NCBI RefSeq assembly: GCF_020991365.1
Contig: NZ_JAJLRA010000004.1
Span: 248,001-312,000 of the forward strand
Direction: 5' to 3'
Length of the DNA: 64,000 nucleotides
Source: Streptacidiphilus sp. ASG 303
Lineage (GTDB): Bacteria > Actinomycetota > Actinomycetes > Streptomycetales > Streptomycetaceae
In this document: one piece after another, positions 17,357-25,731 of the stretch
How positions within the stretch are numbered: the stretch's first letter is position 1
Layout: every line of letters begins with the position of its first letter
Made by a program: the position numbers and the translations under genes
The notes under the pieces: model-generated
Seen by the model: only the letters and a program-made list of their open reading frames with translations
Told to the model about the DNA's origin: nothing
The model's database searches: none

Positions 17357-18205
17357 CTACTCCTCCGAGGTCAGGCCGTGCCGGAGCTGCGCCAGCGTGC
17401 GGGTGAGCAGCCGGGAGACGTGCATCTGCGAGATCCCGATGTCCTCGCCGATCTGGGACTGCGTCATGTTGGCGAAGAAGCGCAGCATGATGATGCGCCG
17501 CTCGCGGGCCGGCAGCCGCGCCAGCAGCGGCTTGAGCGACTCCCGGTACTCCACGCCCTCCAGCGCGACGTCCTCGTACCCCAGCCGCTCGGCGAGCGGC
17601 CCGTCGCCGTCCTCCTCGGCCGGGGTGGAGTCCAGGGAGCTGGCGGTGTAGGCGTTGCCGACGGCGAGGCCCTCCACCACGTCCTCCTCGCTCACGCCCA
17701 GGCAGCGGGCGAGCTCGGCGACGGTGGGGGAGCGGTCCAGCTCCTGCGCGAGCTCGTCGCCGGCGCGGGTGAGGGCCAGCCGGAGCTCCTGCAGCCGCCG
17801 CGGCACCCGCACCGACCAGCTGGTGTCCCGGAAGAACCGTTTGATCTCGCCGACCACGGTCGGCATCGCGAAGGTGGGGAACTCCACCCCGCGCTCCGGG
17901 TCGAACCGGTCGATCGCCTTGATCAGGCCGATCGTGCCGACCTGGACGATGTCCTCCATCGGCTCGTTGCGGCTGCGGAACCGGGCCGCCGCGTACCGCA
18001 CGAGCGGCAGGTTGAGCTCGATCAGCGTGTCCCGCACGTAGAGCCGCTCGGGGCAGTCGGGTGCGAGGTCCGCGAGCCGCAGGAAGAGCGAGCGCGACAG
18101 TGTGCGGGTGTCCAGTCCCTCCGCCGCCTCCGGGCCCGTCCCCGCGGGGACCGCCTCGACCGCCTCCGCACCGTGGATCTCAGAGCTGTCCAGGTCGACC
18201 GACAT
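17357..18205 (-). CDS. sigN: SigB/F-family sigma factor (SigN-like)
   Basis: A 282-residue group 3 sigma factor. ATG 18205 is preceded by AGGAGGGGG at good spacing. Region 2 is clear ([56 protein letters not shown]), then region 3 ([12 protein letters not shown]...) and region 4 ([45 protein letters not shown]). It directs RNA polymerase to SigF-type promoters. The side-by-side arrangement with a second such factor matches the sigN-sigF pair of S. coelicolor as I remember it, which is the basis for the symbol. Activity is normally held by an anti-sigma kinase, and none is adjacent. Confidence 0.85.
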   Translation of the reverse strand: MSVDLDSSEIHGAEAVEAVPAGTGPEAAEGLDTRTLSRSLFLRLADLAPDCPERLYVRDTLIELNLPLVRYAAARFRSRNEPMEDIVQVGTIGLIKAIDRFDPERGVEFPTFAMPTVVGEIKRFFRDTSWSVRVPRRLQELRLALTRAGDELAQELDRSPTVAELARCLGVSEEDVVEGLAVGNAYTASSLDSTPAEEDGDGPLAERLGYEDVALEGVEYRESLKPLLARLPARERRIIMLRFFANMTQSQIGEDIGISQMHVSRLLTRTLAQLRHGLTSEE

Positions 18206-18408
18206 CAACCCACCCCCTCCTGACTGACCAACGGAGTCCGCCGCGCGGCGGTTCCCGGCTACGTCCAGTGGAATACCGGCCCACGCTCCCCGGCAAACCC
18301 CGGCGTCGCAAGATGTCACGCGCCGGTAACGCGCCGACGGTCGCGCGTCCGCCGCCCGGACCCGCCGGGGCCCGCCGTCCGGCGGGCGGGGGCGGCGCGT
18401 CAGGTCCT

Positions 18409-19263
18409 TCACGACTCCCAGGCGTTGCTGCTCCGCAGCCGGGCGAAGATCCGGGCGAGCAGCCGGGAGACGTGCATCTGCGACATCCCCAGCTCGCTGC
18501 TGATCTGGGACTGCGTCAGGTTCCCGAAGAAGCGCAGCATGATGATCCGCCGCTCCCGCTCGGGCAGCTGCACCAGCAGGTGCCGCACCATGTCGCGGTG
18601 CTCCACGTCCGTCAGCGCCGCGTCCTCGTAGCCGAGGCGGTCGAGCAGGGCCAGTCCGCCCTCGCTCTCCTGGGCGGCCTCCAGCGAGGCGGCGTTGTAG
18701 GCGCGGCCGGCGTCCAGGCAGTCCCGCACGTCCTCCTCGGGGATCCGCAGCCGGGCGGCGATCTCGGGGATGCGCGGCGTGCGGCCGTGCGCCACGGTGA
18801 GCTCCTCCATGGCGCCGCTGACCTGCACCCACAGCTCCTGGAGGCGCCGGGGCACGTGCATGGTGCGCACGTTGTCGCGGAAGTACCGCTTGATCTCGCC
18901 CAGGATGGTCGGCAGCGCGTACGTGGGGAACTGGACCCCGCGCCCCGGGTCGAAGCGGTCGATCGCGTTGATCAGCCCGATGGTGCCGACCTGCACGACG
19001 TCCTCCATGGGCTCGCTGCGGCCCCGGAAGCGGGCCGCCGCGTACCGGACCAGGGGGACGTTGACCTCGATCAGCGCGGCGCGGACGCGCTCGTGCTCGG
19101 GGGTGCCCGGTTCGAGCTCGGCCAGGCGTTCGAAGAGCACCCTGGTGAGGGTCCTGACGTCCAGGGGCGACCGCGCCCCGGGCGCAGGTGCCCCTGCCGT
19201 CAGGACCCGCTGCCCCGTGTCCTGCTCCGCGCCCGCGTCCGGCGCGCTGCCCTGTGCCCGCAC
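18409..19263 (-). CDS. sigF: SigB/F-family sigma factor (SigF-like)
   Basis: A 284-residue sigma factor closely related to its downstream neighbour, with the same region 2 ([44 protein letters not shown]) and region 4 ([45 protein letters not shown]). Two GTG starts are possible. I list 19263; the one at 19287 adds eight residues, and GGAGG lies between them. SigF acts late in sporulation in S. coelicolor, and the symbol rests on the tandem layout with the sigN-like gene. The 203-bp gap to that gene contains room for a separate promoter. Confidence 0.85.
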   Translation of the reverse strand: MRAQGSAPDAGAEQDTGQRVLTAGAPAPGARSPLDVRTLTRVLFERLAELEPGTPEHERVRAALIEVNVPLVRYAAARFRGRSEPMEDVVQVGTIGLINAIDRFDPGRGVQFPTYALPTILGEIKRYFRDNVRTMHVPRRLQELWVQVSGAMEELTVAHGRTPRIPEIAARLRIPEEDVRDCLDAGRAYNAASLEAAQESEGGLALLDRLGYEDAALTDVEHRDMVRHLLVQLPERERRIIMLRFFGNLTQSQISSELGMSQMHVSRLLARIFARLRSSNAWES

Positions 19264-19443
19264 GGACCCGCCACCCCTCCGTACCACCTGGTGCCGGGGT
19301 CGACTGGTGTCTCTCCCCTATCCGGCAAAACCGGTCATAGCATCACAAGACGACTGTAGTTCGGGCAAGCACCGCCCTTACGCGTGTTGGTGGACTGTGG
19401 GCGGCGGGACCCGGGCCCCCGGGGCCGCGGAGGCCGTGCGGGG

Positions 19444-19473
19444 GGGCGGGCCCGTACGGCGGCGGGCCCGCCC
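19444..19473 (-). terminator. Terminator after the Dabb gene
   Basis: An 11-bp perfect stem (GGGCGGGCCCG / CGGGCCCGCCC) with an 8-nt loop lies just beyond the stop at 19485. Confidence 0.6.
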
Positions 19474-19484
19474 AGGGGAGGTGC

Positions 19485-19781
19485 TCAGACCTCGATGTCG
19501 GCGATCACCCAGGTGGCGAACTCCCGCCACTGCGCGGCGGCGGCCTGGTGGGCCGGGTGGTCGGCGTAGGCCTTCAGTGCCTCGCGGTCGTCGACCAGGC
19601 AGCTGATGGCGTAGTCGTACGCGATGTCGCGCTGCGTGGTGTTCCAGCCGCACTCCCACGCGCGCAGCTCGGGGACCAGCGCGCCGAGCTCCTCGAAGGC
19701 CTTGGCGCCGGCCGGGACGCGCTCGTCGCGCTCCCGGTCGACGCCGTCGTTGAGCTTGAACAGGACCAGGTGCCGGATCAC
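19485..19781 (-). CDS. Dabb (stress-response A/B barrel) protein
   Basis: A 98-residue protein beginning MIRHLVLFKLNDGVD, the hallmark of the dimeric alpha/beta-barrel stress-response domain. The later stretch AYDYAISCLVDDREALKAYADHPAHQAA is also typical. The GTG start is set by GAGGAG 7 bp upstream. Members form small dimeric barrels; some are stress-induced and some are cyclases or decarboxylases, so no reaction is assigned. It sits between the sigF-like gene and another small gene, all on the same strand, but with gaps that suggest separate transcripts. Confidence 0.85.
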   Translation of the reverse strand: MIRHLVLFKLNDGVDRERDERVPAGAKAFEELGALVPELRAWECGWNTTQRDIAYDYAISCLVDDREALKAYADHPAHQAAAAQWREFATWVIADIEV

Positions 19782-19843
19782 GGTGGCGCTCCTCGCGTGA
19801 GGGGACGGGGGTTCCCCGCCACCGTAACCGCCGGGTGTTCCGG

Positions 19844-20008
19844 TCAGTTGATCAGACCCGTCATGAAGGTGCCCACGGACTTGGCCGCGCCGGAGATCCC
19901 CTCGAAGCCGACCTGCACCAGGTCGGCGGCGCGGGACGGCGAGGTGATGATCGTGTACAGCACGAAGATGAGCAGGAGATACATGCCGATCTTCTTCGCC
20001 TGAGCCAT
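19844..20008 (-). CDS. Very small membrane-associated protein
   Basis: A 54-residue protein (AQAKKIGMYLLLIFVLYTIITSPSRAADL..., ending FMTGLIN) with one hydrophobic segment at residues 8-21 and an amphipathic C-terminus. GGGAGG lies 11 bp before the ATG. The short basic N-terminus followed by a helix suggests a bitopic membrane protein or a signal-anchor. Codon use is normal. I do not know the function. Confidence 0.7.
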   Translation of the reverse strand: MAQAKKIGMYLLLIFVLYTIITSPSRAADLVQVGFEGISGAAKSVGTFMTGLIN

Positions 20009-20802
20009 GAACCTGACCCGCCTCCCTGCCGCGGCCCCGCACACCGGGGCGTCCCGCTCCCTCGGCAGCTCCGGAGGCCCCGGGAAGGGCCGCCTCGGGG
20101 CGGCTGCCGTGCTCCCCCGGACGACTTGCAAGCCGCAGCCTATCCATCCGGCGGCGGGGGCGGCACCGGTCGGAGCCCCGCCCGCCCCGGCCCGGGGCGG
20201 GTCCGCGCCCCCGACTGCGGCCGAAAGGACCAAAGTCCCCGGTCCGGATGGCTTCGCCGGGGTGCCGCGCGCCCGCCCATGGCGCACGATGGAGGTGTAC
20301 CGAGGGTCTGGCAGGAACCCGCCGGTACCGGATCCGGAGCCCCCGCTGTGGGACCGGGCGCCGCGGCTTCCCCCCGACGCGGCCCCGGTTGTGGGACTCC
20401 GTCCCGGGGGAGCGGCTTGTCCCCCCGAAGCCGCTCCCCCTCCTGCAGTCCGCTCCCCCCTGCGCTCCGCTCCCCCCTGCGCTCCGCTCCCCCCTGCGCT
20501 CCGCTCCCCCCTGCGCTCCGCGCCCCGGGCACCGGTCCACGTACCGGTCGTTCCCCGTGCCGCCCTCCGTCGCACCCCGTGCCCGGCCCCTGCCGGGGCG
20601 CGCCGGGTGCACCCGCCGGGGGCCGCGCCCCGGCCACGCGCCCGTGCGGGCCGCCCGCGCCCCCACCCCCGGGCCGCCCGCGCCCCCCGACCCCAGTGCG
20701 CCGGCGGCCCGCCGCCCCTCCCGGAGGACGCCGCAGGGGCCGCACCGCGGAGGCGGGAGCGCCGCCGCTCCGGAGAGACGGGAGCGGTGCCGCTCCGGGG
20801 TC
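20009..20802. other. 794-bp gene-free region
   Basis: Very GC-rich DNA between two minus-strand genes. I find no reading frame with signals for translation. It contains a 17-bp tandem repeat at 20447-20520, a long C-rich tract, and hairpin-forming GGGGCC/GGCCCC stretches near 20580-20720. It may hold the promoter of the small membrane protein near its left end. Confidence 0.5.
20447..20520 (+). repeat. 17-bp tandem repeat, about 4 copies
   Basis: The unit GCTCCGCTCCCCCCTGC is repeated exactly at 20464-20480, 20481-20497 and 20498-20514, with partial copies on both sides. It is non-coding. Confidence 0.9.
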
Positions 20803-21531
20803 TCATGCCGCCGGAAGGCCGAACGTCTCGGCGAGGAACCGGCTCGCGTCCGCGAACGAGCGTCCGTCGGCGCGCTCGTCGTAGGCCACTCCGGGTACGG
20901 CGCCGGGTCGGGCGTGCCGGTGGGTGAAGCCGTGCACGGCCCCGCCGTACATGACGAGCTGCCAGTCCGCGTGGGCGTCCTCCATCTCCCGGGCGAACGA
21001 CGCGACGTCCGCCGCCGGGACGTGGGGGTCCGAGGCGCCGTGGCAGACCAGCACCTTGGCGCGGACGGCGTGCGGCCGTGCCGGTGCCGGTGTGGTGAGG
21101 CTGCCGTGGATGCTGACGGCGCCGGCGATCCCCTCCCCGGACCGGGCCAGCGACAGGGCGGCCATGCCGCCGAAGCAGAACCCGACCGCGGCGAAGCGCC
21201 CGTCGGTGTCCGGGCAGTCCCTGAGCGCGTCCAGTCCGGCCCTGGTGCGCCTGAGCAGCATGGCGGGGTCGTCGCGCAGGGCCGTCACGCAGTCCATGAT
21301 CCGTTGACGGTCGCCGGCCACGCCGTCGCCGTACATGTCGCAGGCCAGGACGACGTAGCCGAGGGCGGCCCAGCGTTGCGCCTGCTCGCGTGCGTGGTCG
21401 TCCAGCCCCGCGCCGCCGTGGACGAGCAGGATGCCGGGCCGCGGCCCCCGCTGTGCTTCGTCGCGGTGGAGCACTCCCGTCAGGGGAGTCCTCCCGTCCC
21501 GGTAGGCCAAGGTGCGACCGGTGGATGGCAT
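20803..21531 (-). CDS. Dienelactone hydrolase family protein
   Basis: A 242-residue alpha/beta hydrolase. The nucleophile elbow is GFCFGG (Cys, as in dienelactone hydrolase), with the Asp in GASDPHVP and the His in AVHGFTH completing a Cys-Asp-His triad. The substrate motif ILLVHGGAGLDDHAREQAQRWAALGYVVLACDMYGDG is typical. It would hydrolyse lactones or esters in the cytoplasm. ATG 21531 follows GGGAG at 6-bp spacing. It is just outside the left end of the tRNA-Ser island and has an AT-rich palindrome upstream, so it may be regulated separately. Confidence 0.9.
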   Translation of the reverse strand: MPSTGRTLAYRDGRTPLTGVLHRDEAQRGPRPGILLVHGGAGLDDHAREQAQRWAALGYVVLACDMYGDGVAGDRQRIMDCVTALRDDPAMLLRRTRAGLDALRDCPDTDGRFAAVGFCFGGMAALSLARSGEGIAGAVSIHGSLTTPAPARPHAVRAKVLVCHGASDPHVPAADVASFAREMEDAHADWQLVMYGGAVHGFTHRHARPGAVPGVAYDERADGRSFADASRFLAETFGLPAA

Positions 21532-21850
21532 GTGCGCTCCCGACGTTGCCGTGAATGTCCACGGAAACGCTATCCGGTCGATCTGACATCATATCAGAAA
21601 TATGTCTTTTTTGCCAGCACCCTGGGGTTTCGATCCTGCATCGACCGGGGCTACGCGGAACGGGGTGCCCGGTGCAGCCCCTCTGCCCGGCCGGGGCTGC
21701 GTGACGGCTCCTGCCGCGTCACCGGGCGGCGGCGGCCGCCGGGGCGTCGGCGCCGGCCGCGGCGTTGCGGGGAAGCCTGGGAGTCGGGGGGATGTGCGGG
21801 GGAGGGGCCGGGGTCCGCACGGCCCGACCCGGACCGGAGCGGAGGCCGGA
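21532..21850. other. Intergenic region left of the tRNA-Ser island
   Basis: The first 80 bp hold the hydrolase promoter and the palindrome at 21582-21598, with unusually AT-rich DNA to about 21620. The rest is GC-rich with no gene signals. Confidence 0.5.
21582..21598. promoter_or_regulatory. Operator-like palindrome upstream of the hydrolase
   Basis: TCTGACATCATATCAGA is an imperfect 17-bp palindrome with TCTGA/TCAGA arms, and GACAT/ATGTC arms also nest around it. It lies about 50 bp upstream of the hydrolase start in the most AT-rich stretch of the area. No adjacent regulator gene is present to name. Confidence 0.5.
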
Positions 21851-21962
21851 CAACGCGAAGGGCCGGACGGTTCACCCGTCCGGCCCTTCGTCGCTCCTGC
21901 TCAGAGCGGTAGCGATGGGATTCGAACCCACGGTGGAGTTGCCCCCGCATACGCTTTCGAGG
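21851..21962 (-). repeat. Decayed att-type copy of the tRNA-Ser(CGA) 3' end and terminator
   Basis: This 112-bp stretch matches 25620-25731 with about ten differences. It contains a 15-bp terminator hairpin (21856-21890) and positions 21907-21962 of a tRNA-Ser, from the discriminator to the anticodon (CTTTCGAGG), then diverges into unrelated DNA. The 5' half of the tRNA is absent, so it is not a functional gene. Confidence 0.9.
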
Positions 21963-22059
21963 TCTGCCTCCCGCTGTACGCGGGGCTCCGTGACCGTTCT
22001 CCCGCCAGGTCAGGGAGCCTGCGCGAGGCACCGGCGAACGCCCCCGGATGCCGACGAAT

Positions 22060-22078
22060 GAGACCACAACTGGGACCA
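22060..22078 (+). repeat. Possible integrase C-terminal tail remnant, left copy
   Basis: GAGACCACAACTGGGACCA matches 25599-25617 with two mismatches. Read in frame, both encode ETT-x-x-T tails of the kind I associate with actinobacterial tyrosine integrases next to att sites. No integrase body remains. Confidence 0.35.
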
Positions 22079-22079
22079 C

Positions 22080-22391
22080 TCAGGGCGCGCGCTTCGGGGT
22101 GACGGGGCCACGCCGTCGGCCCTTCAACCGCAGCAGTTCCTGCAAGGCCGGCCCCTCCTCCGCCCAGCGCCGCAGCCCCTCACGGTCGAGCCGGTGCACG
22201 CTGTGCCTGTCGCCCCGGCGCTGGGCATCGAGGGTGAAGCCGCCGTGATCGAGTGGCGCGGCGGCCGCGCGCATCAGTGGAGCGCTGCGTCGACGACACG
22301 TCAGCGTGATCGGCCCGGGGGCCGCTGCCCGCACAGGCCTGGCCCGAGCGCGGTGGTCCGGTGTGTCGCCCCGCTGCCCTGGCGTGATCAC
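22080..22391 (-). pseudogene. Possible gene fragment, unknown family
   Basis: A 103-residue minus-strand frame whose last 60 residues look protein-like (GFTLDAQRRGDRHSVHRLDREGLRRWAEEGPALQELLRLKGRRRG). The first 40 residues are low-complexity Arg/Pro/Ala and unlike a real N-terminus. It may be the C-terminal piece of a mobile-element or DNA-binding protein broken when the island decayed. I do not recognise the family, and it may be non-coding. Confidence 0.25.
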
Positions 22392-22552
22392 AGGTAGGGG
22401 CCGTCATGGACCGGGTAGGGGTGCGGCCGGCGGCGCACCGGGCTTGTCCTTCTCGCCCGTGTGGTTCAACCCGAGCTCACCCTGTACCTGGGCGACAGCG
22501 ACGTACCCGACCCGATGGTCAAGGACCAGGACGCGTTCAACGTGCGCCGTCC

Positions 22553-23033
22553 TCATCGAGGCAGGGACGGCTCTCCACGCCGGCCGGCCTCCAGGGTGAC
22601 CGACTGACCCGCCGCGGCGGCCAGGATCTCGTCCACGATCCTGTCCGCCGCGTCCGGACGGCCAGACGCGCGGGACCGCTCCGCCATGCCCCACCTCGGC
22701 CGGGCATCGGCCAGGAGCGAGCCCGTCGCCGCCTGCAGCCGGGCCGCCGTCACCTCGCCGGTCAGCGCGACCGGTGCCCCCACCTCCTCCGGATGCCGCG
22801 TGTTGTGCACCTGCTTGTTTCCCGCCGCCGACGCCAACGGCACGGACACCGCCGGTTTGCCCAGCGTGGTCAGCTCCGCCAGCGTTCCCGCCCCACTGCG
22901 CGACACGACCACGTCCGCCAGGGCCAGGACGTCAGACGGCTCGCCGCCGATGAACCCGGCCGGGCAATAGCGGCCTGCCGGCTCGGCCGGGAGCCCGGTC
23001 GCCGCCGGATGCAACGCCTCCGGGGGGACTCCG
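22553..23033 (-). pseudogene. MurG-like glycosyltransferase (GT28) C-terminal remnant
   Basis: The frame encodes a clear GT28 C-terminal domain. LALADVVVSRSGAGTLAELTTLGKPAVSVPLA is the nucleotide-sugar binding segment with the SGAGT loop. AGNKQVHNTRHPEEVGAPVAL and a helical end DAADRIVDEILAAAA follow. Only about 140 residues with homology remain, compared with about 350-380 for an intact enzyme. The N-terminal half is missing and the sequence becomes unrelated upstream of about 23010. It sits inside the tRNA-Ser island and is presumably non-functional. Confidence 0.75.
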
Positions 23034-23102
23034 CACGATGTACGGCGAGTCCCGCCTGTACTTGACGGTTGAACGAGCGTGCGGCAAGCTACACAAAGAC
23101 GG

Positions 23103-23125
23103 CTTAACTTGTTCAGTAAGTTAAG
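23103..23125. promoter_or_regulatory. Perfect inverted repeat upstream of the SDR gene
   Basis: CTTAACTT-GTTCAGT-AAGTTAAG has 8-bp perfect arms around a 7-nt centre, 50 bp before the SDR start. The size and position suit a TetR-type operator. The TetR gene at 24388-24981 is the obvious candidate regulator. Confidence 0.65.
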
Positions 23126-23174
23126 TCGCACGGTGTCTCCCGTCAGGAGACACACAGCAATCTGGAGATCCCGC

Positions 23175-23984
23175 ATGAGCAAAACAGTCCTGATCACCGG
23201 AGCCTCTTCGGGCATGGGAGAGGAGGCCGTCTTCCAGTACGTCGAGCGCGGGTGGAACGTCGTAGCCACCATGCGTGACACGTCGAAGGCGAACCCTCAC
23301 TTCGCCGCACTCAACGAGGTCCTCGTCCTCCGCATGGACGTCACCGATGCGCCCAGCATCGAGCGAGCCGTCTCCACGGCGATCGACCACTTCGGGTCAG
23401 TGGACGCTGTGATGAACAACGCCGGCTACGGACAGCTCGGAGGCCTCGAGGAGGTCACCCCGCAGCAGATCCGCGCCCAGTACGAGACCAATGTCATCGG
23501 CCCGGTCCTCGTCATCCAAGCCGTCCTGCCGCACATGCGTGAACGCCGGTCCGGACAAATTCTCAACGTCGGCTCGATGGGAGGGCACGTCAGCTTGCCC
23601 ACGATGGCTGTGTACACCTCTTCTAAGAGCGCTGTGCAAAATCTCACCGAAGGGCTCGCCAAGGAGGTGGGGCCGCTGGGTATCCACGTCACCCTCGTGG
23701 AACCTGCTGGATACACGACAAACTTCGGCAGCAACGCCCAGCCCGTGGCCAACCGACTGCCGGACTATGACCCCGCTTACAGCGCCATGGCTGAGTTCGC
23801 GGCAACGTCCGTGCGCGGCGACCTCGCCAAGTCCATGGCCGCCGTCGTGGAGATCACCGGCACCGACGCCCCTCCGCTGCACCTGGCCGTCGGCGCCTTC
23901 GGATTGGACCTGGTCAGGGGTCGATTCGAAGAACTGATGGCTGAATACGAGGAGTGGGAGCACGTTACTCGCACGACAGGCTGA
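23175..23984 (+). CDS. Short-chain dehydrogenase/reductase
   Basis: A 269-residue classical SDR. ATG 23175 is chosen because GGAG lies 7 bp upstream and the cofactor motif follows at once (VLITGASSGMG). NNAG is at about residue 85, the catalytic Ser is in LNVGSMGG, and Tyr-Lys is in AVYTSSK. The Asp in LRMDVTD suggests the usual adenine-site geometry. It reduces or oxidises a carbonyl/alcohol with NAD(P); the substrate is unknown. Codon use is less GC-extreme than the flanking core genes, in line with acquisition on the island. It is convergent with a TetR gene 400 bp downstream. Confidence 0.92.
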   Translation: MSKTVLITGASSGMGEEAVFQYVERGWNVVATMRDTSKANPHFAALNEVLVLRMDVTDAPSIERAVSTAIDHFGSVDAVMNNAGYGQLGGLEEVTPQQIRAQYETNVIGPVLVIQAVLPHMRERRSGQILNVGSMGGHVSLPTMAVYTSSKSAVQNLTEGLAKEVGPLGIHVTLVEPAGYTTNFGSNAQPVANRLPDYDPAYSAMAEFAATSVRGDLAKSMAAVVEITGTDAPPLHLAVGAFGLDLVRGRFEELMAEYEEWEHVTRTTG

Positions 23985-24387
23985 TCCTCGGCCGCAGGCG
24001 AGCGTGCTCAAAATCGCTGGCGGGATTACATCCCACCGCTCACCGCCACCGGGTCGCCCGGGCTTGGGTGCCGTCGGATGGGGTGGGATCCCTGCGGGCT
24101 GGCAGGTGATGCGGACCAGAGCGCGATGTCGGTGCTTCTCGCCGTGTCAGGGCCGGACCTCGAGGTGCCGGCCGCAAAGATCGGCTCCATACGGGGCAAC
24201 GGGGCCTCTGAATCGGGACGTCGGCGAATCTGGCCATGGGGCGTGACGCCCGGGATCCCGGCGGCGTCAGAGTCCTGCATTCGTGACACCGGTGGCCCCG
24301 TCGGCAAGGAAAGCCGACCAGTCAAAACCGCACCACGGGCGTGGCCTTGCGAGATGACCGGTGACGTCGCGCCGTTCCACTCTCGAC
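23985..24387. other. 403-bp gap between SDR and tetR
   Basis: DNA of mixed composition separating two convergent genes. I see no coding frame and no strong terminator hairpin. It may be degraded coding DNA. Confidence 0.4.
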
Positions 24388-24981
24388 TCAGTGGATCTGC
24401 TGGTGACTGCTGGGCGGTTGTCCACCGACGGCAATTCGAGTTGCCGTATCCAGCTTGTTCTTGAACTCGTGACGCGAGCTTACGCGGTACTTCCAGCCCG
24501 TTGCAGCGGCGTGCAACATATCAGCCACGTCTGCAGGAGTTGCAGCATCGCTGCGCGGTCCGTCGTCAGCGATCGCCCTCGCCAAGGAGGCCAGGATGAG
24601 GGTTCGATACTCGTCATACAGATCGCCCAACTGTTGCGGCCCCTGCTCCATCAAGGCGTCCACGCCGCGGTTGAGGTGGGTGCCGACATAACGGCCGAGC
24701 CACGCGTCCAGCGCTGCCGACAGCCGTTCGGCGAGGCTCCCAGTCGGATCATCGAGGGCGGCGTGCACATCCGCCATCGTCCCGTCCATCGCATGCCGCA
24801 TCGTTTCGCGGAACAGCACGTCCTTGCTCTCGAACAGGAAGTACAGGCCGGGTCTTGAGATGTCGGCGGCCTGCGCCACCGAATCCATGGATGTCTTACG
24901 GAACCCGAAAGTGGCGAACACGTCGAGCGCGGCAGTGAGAACGCGCTCGCGCCGCTGGGCACCGCCTCGCATCGTCGTCAT
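24388..24981 (-). CDS. TetR-family regulator
   Basis: A 197-residue repressor. The N-terminal HTH is RVLTAALDVFATFGFRKTSMDSVAQAADISRPGLYFLFESKDVLFRE, and the rest is a helical ligand/dimer domain. The start at ATG 24981 gives MTTMRGGAQRRERV, with a second ATG three codons later; no clear ribosome-binding site is seen. A perfect 16-bp palindrome lies 35 bp upstream (25016-25031), suggesting autoregulation. It probably controls the nearby SDR gene, which has its own palindrome. Downstream of tetR the DNA is gene-free; upstream it is interrupted by a deleted IS element. Confidence 0.9.
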   Translation of the reverse strand: MTTMRGGAQRRERVLTAALDVFATFGFRKTSMDSVAQAADISRPGLYFLFESKDVLFRETMRHAMDGTMADVHAALDDPTGSLAERLSAALDAWLGRYVGTHLNRGVDALMEQGPQQLGDLYDEYRTLILASLARAIADDGPRSDAATPADVADMLHAAATGWKYRVSSRHEFKNKLDTATRIAVGGQPPSSHQQIH

Positions 24982-25015
24982 GCAGTAACCATACTGGGAA
25001 GGCTGACTGTATCTG

Positions 25016-25031
25016 AACAGGCTAGCCTGTT
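25016..25031. promoter_or_regulatory. Perfect palindrome upstream of tetR
   Basis: AACAGGCTAGCCTGTT is a perfect 16-bp palindrome 35 bp upstream of the TetR start and 5 bp from the left end of the IS remnant. Its half AACAGGCTAGC recurs in front of the TetR pseudogene at 57639-57649. Confidence 0.65.
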
Positions 25032-25036
25032 TACTG

Positions 25037-25582
25037 ATCGTCTCAGAATGAGATCGGTGTGTCGGCTGGCAGTGGGCGGTCTTCGCAGGCAGGGTCTGCC
25101 GGATGTCCGGTGATCTTGTCCCGGATGGCCTGTGGGAGCGCATGGCTCCGCTGCTGCCGCCGCCTCCCGAGCGCAGGCACCGCCACCCCGGACGGCTGCG
25201 CGTACCCGGCCGCGTCGCGCTCGCCGGGATCGTCTACGTCCTGCGCAAGGGTGTCGCCTGGCGGGACGTCCCCGCCCCCGTGGTCGGCTGCTCGGGGATG
25301 ACCGCTTGGCGCCGACTGCGGGACTGGACCGAGGCCGGCGTCCGGCCCCGGCTGCATGCACTGCTCCTCGCCGAGCTCCGCGGTGCCGGCCTGCTGGAGA
25401 TGGACGACTGCGCGGTCGACGGCTCCCGTGTCAGGGCTCTCAAAGGGGGGATCATGTCGGGCCGTCCCCGGTCGACCGCGGCCGCCCAGGATCCAAGCAC
25501 CATGTGATCGTCGATCGCCGCGGCACCCCGCCGGCCCTCTCCGTCTGCCTCCGTCGCCTCCGCCCCTCATTCTGAAACGATC
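25037..25582 (+). mobile_element. Internally deleted IS5-type element with both inverted repeats
   Basis: The left end GATCGTCTCAGAATGAG (25037-25053) matches the complement of the right end GATCGTTTCAGAATGAG, one mismatch in 17. The 546-bp body holds only the N-terminal third of the transposase, so the element has lost most of its interior. No clear target duplication can be read. Confidence 0.8.
25103..25576 (+). pseudogene. IS5-family transposase, truncated and frameshifted
   Basis: The first 115 codons encode the DUF4096-type N-terminal domain (LVPDGLWERMAPLLPPPP, GIVYVLRKGVAWRDVP, GMTAWRRLRDWTEAGV) and reach the first catalytic Asp region (DDCAVDGSRVRALKGG). At a G-run (25445-25450) one base appears to be missing. 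In the next frame the expected continuation is found (DHVGPSPVDRGRPGSKHHVIVDRRGTP). The sequence then stops at the right inverted repeat, so about two thirds of the DDE domain is absent. It cannot be active. Confidence 0.88.
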
Positions 25583-25598
25583 GGTTAGAAGGCCAACT

Positions 25599-25617
25599 GA
25601 GACCACAATTGAGACCA
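25599..25617 (+). repeat. Possible integrase C-terminal tail remnant, right copy
   Basis: GAGACCACAATTGAGACCA lies 3 bp before the att-type repeat that leads into the intact tRNA-Ser. It is the partner of 22060-22078. Confidence 0.35.
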
Positions 25618-25619
25618 GC

Positions 25620-25731
25620 CAACGGCGAAGGGCCGGACGGGTACCCGTCCGGCCCTTCGCCGTTGCTGCTCAGAGCGGTAGCGGTGGGATTCGAACCCAC
25701 GGTGGAGTTGCCCCCACACACGCTTTCGAGG
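25620..25731 (-). repeat. att-type repeat, intact side (tRNA-Ser 3' half plus terminator)
   Basis: The partner of 21851-21962, offset by 3769 bp. The homology runs from the terminator hairpin through the tRNA 3' half to the anticodon region, the usual footprint of integration into a tRNA gene. Confidence 0.9.
25621..25664 (-). terminator. Terminator of tRNA-Ser(CGA)
   Basis: A perfect 21-bp stem with a minimal TA centre (AACGGCGAAGGGCCGGACGGG and its complement). It lies 12 bp beyond the tRNA 3' end on the minus strand. Confidence 0.85.

Noticed and set aside
21907-21962. A second functional tRNA-Ser
   Set aside because: Only the 3' half is present and it has base changes; it is an att remnant.
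22406-23065. Plus-strand frame over the glycosyltransferase remnant
   Set aside because: The opposite strand carries clear GT28 homology; this frame is Arg-rich and featureless.
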